64,000 nucleotides of DNA, taken from positions 25,390,345 through 25,454,344 of the forward strand of contig OW203762.1 in the NCBI GenBank assembly GCA_934045905.1, in the 5' to 3' direction. The stretch is from Leuctra nigra. Its lineage: Eukaryota; Arthropoda; Insecta; Plecoptera; Leuctridae. The notes under the pieces were generated by a model. That model ran no database searches. It was not told where the DNA came from and saw only the letters and a program-made list of their open reading frames with translations. Positions 9,635 through 16,816 of the stretch are shown here, one piece after another; the stretch's first letter is position 1, and each line of letters opens with the position of its first letter. The position numbers and the translations under genes were made by a program.

Positions 9635-10406
9635 ATCGTTCTCTCTACATGACGTTGCCTAGCAACAGTTCGATGAAAATGTATAAGGATAATACGACAG
9701 CAAATTTTGTCACTCAATTGCAGGAACCTGTAAAATTATCAGGAGGTCCCTGGGAGGTATCTTTGGTTGAACTTCATTACCCACAAACGCTGTTCAATGT
9801 GACTAAAGGTCAAAATTATGTTGGTGTTTCACGAAAAACTATTCTAGGAAAGAAAAAACTAGGGTATATGAAAGAGTGGACATAAAGCCGGGCTACTATG
9901 AAACTGGTGACATGTTGTTGAAAACTATCAATGATGCAATAAAACACCTGGATATCAGCATTGCACCGCTCAGCGATTTGAATGCAAGCGGCTGTATTTC
10001 TGTGAAGAATAGTAAAGATGAAGAGCATGAAGTAAATTTTGCGCCTAATCTCGCTATTCAATTGGGTTATGAACACAACATTACAAATGGCGTGTGTCCA
10101 TTAGTCGGTAGAGCAATAGATGTTGATGCTGGAACTCCCAAATCTATCTTTGTGTATTGTAATGTAATAGAACCTCAAATCGTAGGGGACGTGGTTGCTC
10201 CGCTATTACGTATTGTCAATACACAATATAAAACTCACAAATTTGGTGAACAAGTCACTCAAAGATTTTTAAATTTACTCTACGTTCCGGTTATGATTCA
10301 TGAGATTAGAAGCATCGAAATTGATTTAAGAGGAGACACTGGTGATTCGTTACCATTTCAAGCTGGAACTTCTGCTGTGGTGCTTCATTTTCGCCACCGA
10401 TCATAA
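9631..10406 (+). CDS. Minor capsid (penton-like) protein, split by a -1 frameshift
   Basis: Two adjoining frames make up one protein. The first (9631-9885, 84 aa) begins with a typical Polinton penton N terminus (LPSNSSMKMYKDNTTANF, WEVSLVELHYP). The second (stop at 10404-10406, about 180 aa) continues the same fold (IKPGYYETGDMLLKTIN) to VVLHFRHRS. The frame changes by -1 around a run of six A at 9853-9858, followed by C. Both halves look well preserved, so either one base was lost or gained recently, the assembly is wrong by one base, or ribosomes shift here. The known role of this family is a single jelly-roll protein at capsid vertices. It is followed by a TAATG overlap with the next gene. 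Confidence 0.82.
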
Positions 10407-10894
10407 TGGATGTGGAACTTTATACAAAATTTTACCGAGACCAGGCTGGAGGAAGATTGAATGTTTATCATGGTGCAAGTTATCAACGTGGTCATGGGTT
10501 TGCAAGCTTCTTCAAAGGGTTGTTTAAATCTGCTATTCCTCTACTAAGAAGCGGTGCTCGTGTTGTTGCTCATGAGACGGCTAGAACGGGAGCAAATTTT
10601 CTGGGTGATTTAGTTGAGAATAAACCTGTGAAAGAATCATTTCATAGGCGAGTCGGTGAAGCAGGTGCAAATCTCAAACGAAAAGTAGAAGACAAATTTC
10701 AAAATATGACTGGTGATGGGATAAAAAGGTTGAAGAGGTTACGCATTCTTCAGTGTCAGAGCAAACGTAAGAGGAACAAGATCTCTCCGAAAAAAACTCT
10801 AAACATCAAGCCTAAAAAGAAGAAGGTGGTTAAAAAGACAAAGAAGAAGAAGACGACAAATACACCTGGTTGTTTTACAGACATTTTTGCATAA
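10406..10894 (+). CDS. pVI/pX-like minor virion protein
   Basis: A protein of 162 aa. The N-terminal part has YRDQAGGRLNVYHGASYQRG followed by an amphipathic FFKGLFKSAIPLL segment. A helical middle follows, then a very basic lysine-rich tail (KPKKKKVVKKTKKKKT). The stretch MTGDG fits the adenain-type cleavage rule (M/I/L)-x-G-x-G, so the protease encoded further on may cut it. Adenovirus pVI and pX proteins and their Polinton counterparts combine membrane-active, protease-activating and DNA-condensing peptides; assigning this protein to that group is inference from composition, cleavage site and position between minor and major capsid genes. Its start codon overlaps the previous stop (TAATG). 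Confidence 0.75.
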   Translation: MDVELYTKFYRDQAGGRLNVYHGASYQRGHGFASFFKGLFKSAIPLLRSGARVVAHETARTGANFLGDLVENKPVKESFHRRVGEAGANLKRKVEDKFQNMTGDGIKRLKRLRILQCQSKRKRNKISPKKTLNIKPKKKKVVKKTKKKKTTNTPGCFTDIFA

Positions 10895-10896
10895 TC

Positions 10897-12237
10897 ATGT
10901 CTCTTATGCATGCAGAATCCGAAAAGGCGATGAAATCGGAATTGAATATTTTTGAAGTTCCATCGACTCAAATTTGTCTTGAGAGAGGTGATTGGTATCC
11001 TTATAAACCCATTGCTGCAATGACAGAATTTGCCCCATTTGAATTTGTTGTTCCTGCACAAGGTGAGGAATACATAGATATAGGTCAATCTCTGCTTGCA
11101 CTTCAAGCAAAAATTGTGAATGCAGATGGCTCGCCGCTTGCAACTCTTGTCAAAAAATCAGATGGTGCTGTTCAAACGGCTGCTGCTGTGGTGGCGCCCG
11201 TCAATAATTTCATGCATTCTCTGATTGCTCAGTTTGAGATGACTTTAAACGGAAAACTTCTCCCTTCATCAAATAATAACTATGCCTATCGTTCATTTTT
11301 TGAGAATTGTATGCACTTTGGTCCCTCTGCTAAGAGTTCACATAGAACATGTCAACTTTGGTATAAAGATACTGCTGGATTTATGGAGGATTTTGATAAG
11401 AATTTAGGGCTTCAGAAACGAAAAAAGTATACAGATGGAAGTCAAATTGTGGATATGATTGGAAATATTCATGGCGATTTGTTCAATCAAGACCGTCTCA
11501 TACCAAATGGTGTGGAGTTACGCATGAAGTTTATCAAGAGCAGAGATTCGTTTCATCTCATGGCCGGCTCCAATGCATCCTTCAAGACAATCATCACTGA
11601 TGCTACTCTTTTTGTGCGAAAAGTTCGCGTGAATGAGTCTGTTATGATTGCACAAAATATTGTTTTAGAAGGAGCCAATGCAAAATATCCTCTAACAAGA
11701 GTAGATGTCAAGCTGGTAACTATCCCAGCAGGAATACAAAGCAAGGAAATAGGCAATTTATTCATGACGGGTAATCCGAAGAAAATTATCATTGGACTTG
11801 TCTCCAATGCAGCTGTTAACGGGAGCTATACAAAGAATCCCTTCAACTTTCAACATTTTGGATTAAACCACTTCTGCATGTATGCGGATGGTCAACAAAT
11901 CCCAGCTAAACCACTGCAACCCGACTTTGATACTAACCAATATGTCGCCTGCTATCATACATTGTTTTCTGGGAATGGTATTCACTTTAAGGATCGAGGT
12001 ATTGATATTTCTCGTGAAGAATATCCAAATGGAATCTTTTTATTAGCCTTTGACCTGAGTCCAGACCTCTCTTGTAATGAAAATCATTATAGTCTGCAAC
12101 ACAACAAGAATTTACGTATCGATCTTCGTTTTAAAGAAGCACTTAAAGAAGCTATCGATGTGATTGTATATGCAGAGTTTGATAATATTCTAGAGATAGA
12201 TCGCAATCGAAATGTGATTGTCGACTATAGTAATTAA
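10897..12237 (+). CDS. Major capsid protein, double jelly-roll (hexon-like)
   Basis: A protein of 446 aa forming the bulk of the icosahedral shell in this family. Typical features are an N-terminal stretch (LNIFEVPSTQICLERGDWYP), then EFVVPAQGEEYIDIGQSLL with the usual DIG/L strand, a middle section with NNYAYRSFFENCM, and a C-terminal beta-rich half ending in VIVYAEFDNILEIDRNRNV. The ATG at 10897 is 2 bases after the previous stop; the frame is open 9 codons upstream, but those overlap the previous gene. The length is somewhat short of many adintovirus hexons but the frame is intact. An AATAAA follows at 12272-12277. Confidence 0.9.
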   Translation: MSLMHAESEKAMKSELNIFEVPSTQICLERGDWYPYKPIAAMTEFAPFEFVVPAQGEEYIDIGQSLLALQAKIVNADGSPLATLVKKSDGAVQTAAAVVAPVNNFMHSLIAQFEMTLNGKLLPSSNNNYAYRSFFENCMHFGPSAKSSHRTCQLWYKDTAGFMEDFDKNLGLQKRKKYTDGSQIVDMIGNIHGDLFNQDRLIPNGVELRMKFIKSRDSFHLMAGSNASFKTIITDATLFVRKVRVNESVMIAQNIVLEGANAKYPLTRVDVKLVTIPAGIQSKEIGNLFMTGNPKKIIIGLVSNAAVNGSYTKNPFNFQHFGLNHFCMYADGQQIPAKPLQPDFDTNQYVACYHTLFSGNGIHFKDRGIDISREEYPNGIFLLAFDLSPDLSCNENHYSLQHNKNLRIDLRFKEALKEAIDVIVYAEFDNILEIDRNRNVIVDYSN

Positions 12238-12271
12238 TATTGTTTGAATATTGTAGTGTTTGAAATGGTAT

Positions 12272-12277
12272 AATAAA
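12272..12277 (+). terminator. Possible poly(A) signal after the capsid cluster
   Basis: AATAAA 35 bases downstream of the major capsid stop and before the protease gene. It would end a transcript of the packed cluster 7483-12237. Position-based inference only. Confidence 0.4.
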
Positions 12278-12333
12278 ATTGATATATTGAAATGTATTTG
12301 TGTTTTTTATTCAGTCTTAGCCCAACCCTCATC

Positions 12334-13536
12334 ATGAGTTGTACTATTGATTTCGAGACGGTGGCTGTCGGCTACGATACTCATGTTGTGAAAGAAATTG
12401 CTGTTGTTGACAACATAACCAAAAAATCAAAACAGTGGATTTTAGAAAATGGATCGTACGGCGAAAGAAGTCCGTCGATTCTGGTATTTGATGACTCTAG
12501 TAAAACAAATTTTACTGGTTTCACGTACGCAAACTGCAGAGCTAGAGATGAAGCATTAAAAATCATGGTTTTCACTCACTGTCTGGGTTATAAACTAAAA
12601 TATACCAGAGGCAGAACAAATGTGAAATATTTAGACAACATCTTCTGGAGAAATGTTATTGATTTGAATGATTTCGAGTATGACTCATCGTCATCATTTC
12701 CATACGAAGAAATAAAGTGTTACGTCCATGGTGTGCATATTGGTTTTGCGGGTGAAATGTGCTCTCTGAAAAGTGCAATGAAGCTGTCACAGTGGTGTGT
12801 TGCAAACAGTGAAAAAACCGACATGTTTCAACTGGAGCCAAGATTGAAATCATTTGCATCATTCCCGAATGACAATGTCACCGCACGCGACTTGGCCGAG
12901 GCTGGGTTATATTACACGTTTCATGGAGACAAAGCTGCCTGTCCATCATGTGGGGTCGTGATACATAAATGGTTGCCTCAAGACATCCCGTTTTATGAAC
13001 ATAAACACTGGAGCCCTGATTGTATGTTCATTCGAGGTTTACCTATGGATGCGAAGAGTACTGTTGTTAAAGATTTATTTATTGGTGTTTTTGCTGCTGA
13101 TACACTACCTAAACATGTGGGTCGTCCGATTCAATTGATTGCCAATACCGACATAGCAAGGTGCAAGGGTCAACATTGGGTCGCTTGTCACATTAATACG
13201 CATGGAAATGGGGAATTTTTTTGTAGTTTTGGCTATCCCCCGCTCATTCGACAACACCGTCAATTTCTAAATCAACATTGTAAAAGCTGGACATATAATC
13301 GTATTCCACTACAAAGCGTTACATCAAATGTTTGCGGTGAATATTGCGCTATTTTCTTAGCTCATAGAGCTAGAGGGAAAACACTAAATTCGTTTCTCAA
13401 ACATTTTAATAAAAAATCACCTGAAAAAAATGATCGACTCGTGAGATCAACCTATTTTAAAATATTCGGCCACTGCATGAAACATGACACCGGATATGGT
13501 GGACAGTGCTGTTGCGCACGTGCAATCAAAAAATAA
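12334..13536 (+). CDS. BIR domain fused to adenain-type cysteine protease, with N-terminal extra domain
   Basis: A protein of 400 aa counted from the ATG at 12334; the frame is open from 12292 with a short hydrophobic leader. Three parts are visible. Residues 1-155 are an unassigned domain (TIDFETVAVGYDTHVVKEIA near the start; CYVHGVHIGFAGEMCSLKSA later). Residues about 168-233 are a BIR domain with the exact zinc pattern C203-x2-C206-x16-H223-x6-C230, as in inhibitor-of-apoptosis proteins. Residues about 245-385 are an adenovirus-type protease: H281 in GQHWVA, Q327, and nucleophile C334 in NVCGEYC, with Q seven residues before C. The catalytic acid position before SFG is C297, not Asp or Glu. 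It should cleave virion precursors; the BIR may block cell death or bind a partner. Confidence 0.88.
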   Translation: MSCTIDFETVAVGYDTHVVKEIAVVDNITKKSKQWILENGSYGERSPSILVFDDSSKTNFTGFTYANCRARDEALKIMVFTHCLGYKLKYTRGRTNVKYLDNIFWRNVIDLNDFEYDSSSSFPYEEIKCYVHGVHIGFAGEMCSLKSAMKLSQWCVANSEKTDMFQLEPRLKSFASFPNDNVTARDLAEAGLYYTFHGDKAACPSCGVVIHKWLPQDIPFYEHKHWSPDCMFIRGLPMDAKSTVVKDLFIGVFAADTLPKHVGRPIQLIANTDIARCKGQHWVACHINTHGNGEFFCSFGYPPLIRQHRQFLNQHCKSWTYNRIPLQSVTSNVCGEYCAIFLAHRARGKTLNSFLKHFNKKSPEKNDRLVRSTYFKIFGHCMKHDTGYGGQCCCARAIKK

Positions 13537-13717
13537 TGCGCATTTCATAGGAGAGGTCAATGTCCTGCATTTCCTGTTCAAACCTGTCTTGTTTCAAATT
13601 AAAAATGCTGACGATTACATTTTGTTAGATTCAATTTGATTTGCGATTTACCATGAAAGAGGTCAGTTACCTCTGAAGATTTATCGAAGATAGTTGAAAT
13701 TGTATATTTAAAAAAAA

Positions 13718-14383
13718 ATGGAAATCACTCCAGCAATAGACGAAAAACCATTTCTCGGTGTTGTGCAATCACTTTTCTATGTGAATCCATATCGATCAAA
13801 ACTGATTATCGTTGGGCTGAATGCTGAAGATGAATTTACACCGTTTGTTAAAATAATTTCATCGATAAATGGTTCTGGTGTGATTATATCGTTTTTGGAA
13901 TGGACAGAATTTTTGGAAGAACTCAAGATGTGGACCACATATGCGTTTATCATCGATGTTCGAGATTCACCTCAAAAAGTGTTTGATAATCATACCATGT
14001 TTGTCGAAGAAAATGTTCATGGGAAATATATCGGTTTAAAAAGTATAAGTAATGTGAATTTCGGTGTGATTTTAAGTGAAAGGACATGTAGAGAAATTCT
14101 GAAGCAATCAGAAGCCATCACTTTTACTCTTACACAAGTCAAAGATAGAAGCAGTGGTGTTAAGAATGCGTATTGTAGATTTGTGAAAACAAATTTAAAT
14201 AATTATCTAAAAACACGATTAATTAAAAAATCTGATGTTAATATAGATGATTTGTCCCAGTTTGTTAAAACTATTGTGAAAATGGATAATCAACGTGATA
14301 AAATCAATCAGAGAGTTGTGTTTGAATTAGGAATGGATTTTTTATTAAAAGAAATGAATCTTGAAATTTCAAAGAAATGCTAA
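13718..14383 (+). CDS. Unknown 221-aa Polinton accessory protein
   Basis: A clean 221-aa frame starting MEITPAIDEKPF, preceded by an A-rich leader. It has alternating hydrophobic strands (SKLIIVGLNAEDEF, SGVIISFLEW, YAFIIDVRDS) and a lysine-rich helical C-terminal third. No cysteine pairs, signal peptide or membrane segment is evident, and no known motif was recognised. It lies between the protease and the small spliced gene, where Polintons often carry lineage-specific genes. It could regulate expression or counter host defence, but nothing in the sequence shows that. Confidence 0.75.
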   Translation: MEITPAIDEKPFLGVVQSLFYVNPYRSKLIIVGLNAEDEFTPFVKIISSINGSGVIISFLEWTEFLEELKMWTTYAFIIDVRDSPQKVFDNHTMFVEENVHGKYIGLKSISNVNFGVILSERTCREILKQSEAITFTLTQVKDRSSGVKNAYCRFVKTNLNNYLKTRLIKKSDVNIDDLSQFVKTIVKMDNQRDKINQRVVFELGMDFLLKEMNLEISKKC

Positions 14384-14599
14384 CTATTGTATAATATTCA
14401 GTGAGTGATTGCCCAACTTTGTGTTTCGTGAGAATAATACGTCATCAATATTTTGTTTGTAAATTGATGAATTGACAACATCAAGAAGCGGATGTCTCTT
14501 GACATTTCACGAGTCGTCATCAGTACAGCCTTCAACCTTCAACGGTCGACATCGTTCAACACTTTGCTCTTCGCTGCAGTAAATCATCTCAACATAACA

Positions 14600-15046
14600 A
14601 TGGTGGGTAATTACATTTACAATATTAGGATATATTTGTATTAAATTTAAATCAAAGCATTCGTAAAACACTTTTCTTTCGTTGATTTGTTTTAGACGTT
14701 CGTAGAGAAATTCAACAATGTGGGAAGCGGGAACATCTCAGCTATGATTCCAGTGAAGAAAATATGTGAAATGGAGCACCTGATGTGGTACACCATCGAA
14801 GAAATGAAACGTGTCAAGACAAAATATGGTTCATCTCTCCTGGCAACAGTTTCCTTTGTCTCGGAATGGCAACCAAAAATAGGAGAAGAGCAACATTATG
14901 CAATCAAAATTTTTTTACCAAAACGTTTCAACGATGTATTTACTGATGATGATTTGAAGGAAATTAACGAAAAACGTTTATATCAAATTCAGTATGAAGG
15001 ACAAGATCACTCCAACAGTTATGCTCTACAATTAAGAAAAAAGTAA
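14600..15046 (+). CDS. Small spliced Polinton gene, possibly nucleic-acid binding
   Basis: The frame from exon 2 has no good ATG near its start. An intron 14603-14695 (ATG|GTGGGT ... TTTTAG|ACG) joins a lone ATG at 14600-14602 to an in-frame exon 14696-15046 and gives a protein of about 118 aa. The C-terminal two thirds have TKYGSSLLATV, IKIFLPKRFNDVF and LYQIQYEG, a beta-rich pattern seen in small proteins of many insect mobile elements and reminiscent of an OB fold. A single-stranded DNA-binding role would suit a protein-primed replicon but is inference. The exon 1 coding part would be the initiator codon alone. Confidence 0.65.
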
Positions 15047-15335
15047 ATTGTAACAATATTTGATATGATGTAAAATTTATAATATTTTGAATGTATCACT
15101 TTATATTATGCTTTCAATAGTGAACACAATATGAAAAACATGTGCCGAGATCTTTTAGGGGAGCTTATGAAAAAATATCAAGTTGTGACTAGAATCCTAT
15201 TTGAAATTTTTATATGAAACGAAGTTAAATTAATTGTCAAGAACTTGGTATTTATTTATAAGCAAACTTAACCGACCCATTATTAAGAGTAAACATATTT
15301 TCACCTTCTCTTATCTTCATCCTCATCATCACCCC

Positions 15336-15412
15336 CACCCCATCCACATCCTCATCCTCATCCTAATCCTCATCCTCATCCTCATCCTCATCCTCATCCA
15401 CATCCTCATCCT
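15336..15412 (+). repeat. CTCATC hexamer tandem repeat
   Basis: About a dozen imperfect CTCATC units inside the right end of the Polinton. A much shorter version (GGATGTGGATGAGG) sits at 1497-1523 in mirror orientation, so it belongs to the inner part of the inverted repeats and has expanded on the right. Confidence 0.8.
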
Positions 15413-15502
15413 GGCTAGATACCCGGTTTTGATTCTGCTGTGTATTAATAAGAATTATAATGTCCCCGTATAAGTGACGACATATTGCAACATACCTTCG
15501 TT

Positions 15503-15576
15503 GGCTCATTAGCTCAGTTGGTTAGAGCGTTGTGCTCATCGTGCAAAAGTCGTGGGTTCGATCCCCACATGGGCTA
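15503..15576 (+). tRNA. tRNA-like gene with anticodon CAU, isoleucine-type backbone
   Basis: A 74-base cloverleaf. Acceptor GGCTCAT pairs with ATGGGCT (with G-U pairs at 1-72 and 4-69), D stem GCTC/GAGC, anticodon stem TTGTG/TGCAA with two wobble pairs and loop CTCATCG, T stem GTGGG/CCCAC perfect with loop TTCGATC, discriminator A. A box TAGCTCAGTTGG and B box GGTTCGATCCC are intact, so pol III could transcribe it. The body resembles a eukaryotic isoleucine tRNA, but the anticodon reads CAU (methionine). It lies inside the element, between the last gene and the right inverted repeat. It may be a captured host tRNA gene or a SINE head without its body. Confidence 0.7.
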
Positions 15577-15933
15577 CATTTTTTTTAAAGTCAGTCGACA
15601 TACAAAATGATTTAGTTTTTGCGCCACTTCTCATGAATACAATTATTGTCTCCTAGATAGCGTTGTAGTTGAGCGCGAAATATAAATTCAAATTTTTGTG
15701 CCGCTTTTAGTAAATACACTTAGTGTCACCTAGATAGCGTTGTAGTCGAGTCAAGTTTAAATTCAAATTTTTTGTGCCGCTTTTCGTGAATGTAATTATT
15801 ATCACCTAGATAGCGCTGCAGTCGAGCGCGAAGTTTAAATGTTTGCGCCAATACCTACCTTGACAACTGGATGACGTTGCTGCACAGGTCAATAACCATC
15901 TATGTATATGCTTATTGCGTTGTCTTTCTCTCA

Positions 15934-16009
15934 TCGCCTAATTAGCCGAGAGGTTAAGGCGTTGGATTCGTATTCCAATGGTAGCAGGTTCAAATCCACC
16001 TCGGGACAC
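15934..16009 (+). tRNA. tRNA-like sequence in right inverted repeat (degenerate)
   Basis: Same sequence as 1008-1083 on the other strand, with an A-box-like TAGCCGAGAGG, anticodon loop TTCGTAT and B box GGTTCAAATCC. The copies differ in the T stem region (CCACC here, CCTCC in the left copy). Acceptor pairing is poor in both. Confidence 0.5.
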
Positions 16010-16417
16010 ATTTTTAATTTAAAAAAAGTGACGTCAGAAGAACACACGTGACATGAAGGAAGAAAATGGCAGAAATATGCTCGAGCTAGAGTGTATGAAC
16101 CGGAAATACGTTTGAAAATGCCGCTCTGTCAAACGCACATGGCGGAAGAAAATGGCGGATAAAATGAGGATAAAATGGCAGATAAAATGGCGGATAAAAT
16201 GGTGGAAATGTTTAAAATATGCTTACACTAGAGTGTAGGAACCGGAAATACGTTTGAAAATGCCGCCCTGTCAAACGCATATGGCGGAAGAAAATGGCGG
16301 ATAAAATGGTGGATAAAATGGCGGAACAAAATGGCGGAACAAAATGGCGGATAAAATGGTGGACAAAATGGCGGAACAAAATGGCGGATAAAATGGCGGA
16401 AATGGTTAAAATATGCT

Positions 16418-16640
16418 GACACTAGAGCGTGGGAACCGGAAACACGTGACAAAATGGCGCCAAAACAAGATGTGACGTCATAAAATAGGCTCACACTAGA
16501 GCGTGGGAACCGGAAACACGTGACAAAATGGCGCCAAAACAAGATGTGACGTCATAAAATAGGCTCACACTAGAGCGTGGGAACCGGAAACACGTGACAA
16601 AATGGCGCCAAAACAAGATGTGACGTCATAAAATAGGCTC
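16418..16640 (-). repeat. 74-bp tandem triplication in right inverted repeat
   Basis: Nearly three units of 74 bp containing CACTAGAGCGTGGGAACCGG, CACGTGAC, ATGGCGCC and TGACGTCAT. The left inverted repeat has a single unit (about 530-604). The extra copies make the two ends unequal in length. Confidence 0.9.
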
Positions 16641-16704
16641 ACACTCGTAGCTGAGATTTCCACATCTCCACATCCTGCACCAGAACCCCCAAATGCTGTC
16701 TACT

Positions 16705-16710
16705 AATAAC
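16705..16710. repeat. Target site duplication, right copy (AATAAC)
   Basis: Identical to 467-472 and directly adjacent to the last element base. Confidence 0.95.
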
Positions 16711-16816
16711 TTTGCAAGCAAAAAGTTATTAAAAAATTAATATTAATGCCTTATATGAGCAAGTGTTACTTATGATGAAAATTGTCCTTCAGTCTTATCA
16801 TACCTACAGCCATCTG

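Larger units (their letters stand above)
473..16704 (+). mobile_element. Complete Polinton/Maverick (adintovirus-like) element
   Basis: A 16,232-bp element flanked by a perfect 6-bp duplication (AATAAC). The ends are inverted repeats starting AGTAGACAGCATTTGGGGG. It carries the core Polinton genes in one direction: protein-primed PolB, FtsK/HerA-type ATPase, retrovirus-like integrase with chromodomain, minor and major capsid proteins and an adenain-type protease. PolB, ATPase, integrase, major capsid and protease frames are open from end to end; the only visible break is a single -1 frameshift in the minor capsid gene. The inverted repeats differ at few positions, so the insertion looks recent. 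Known family: self-synthesising transposons that are endogenous forms of virus-like agents. Whether it is still active cannot be read from the sequence. Confidence 0.96.
15599..16704 (-). repeat. Right terminal inverted repeat of the Polinton
   Basis: Mirror of the left repeat, read inwards from 16704. It is longer because the outer module (ETS-like TTCCGG, CACGTG, CRE) is present about three times instead of once. AAAATGGCGG runs occupy about 16139-16405, the tRNA-like copy 15934-16009, and three diverged ~75-bp units with TCACCTAGATAGCG about 15600-15840. Confidence 0.9.

Noticed and set aside
7483..16704. A link between adenovirus-like genes of the Polinton and the nearby BNIP3 gene, whose vertebrate name refers to an adenovirus protein
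   Set aside because: The name reflects how the vertebrate gene was found. There are 21 kb and another gene in between, and no shared sequence.
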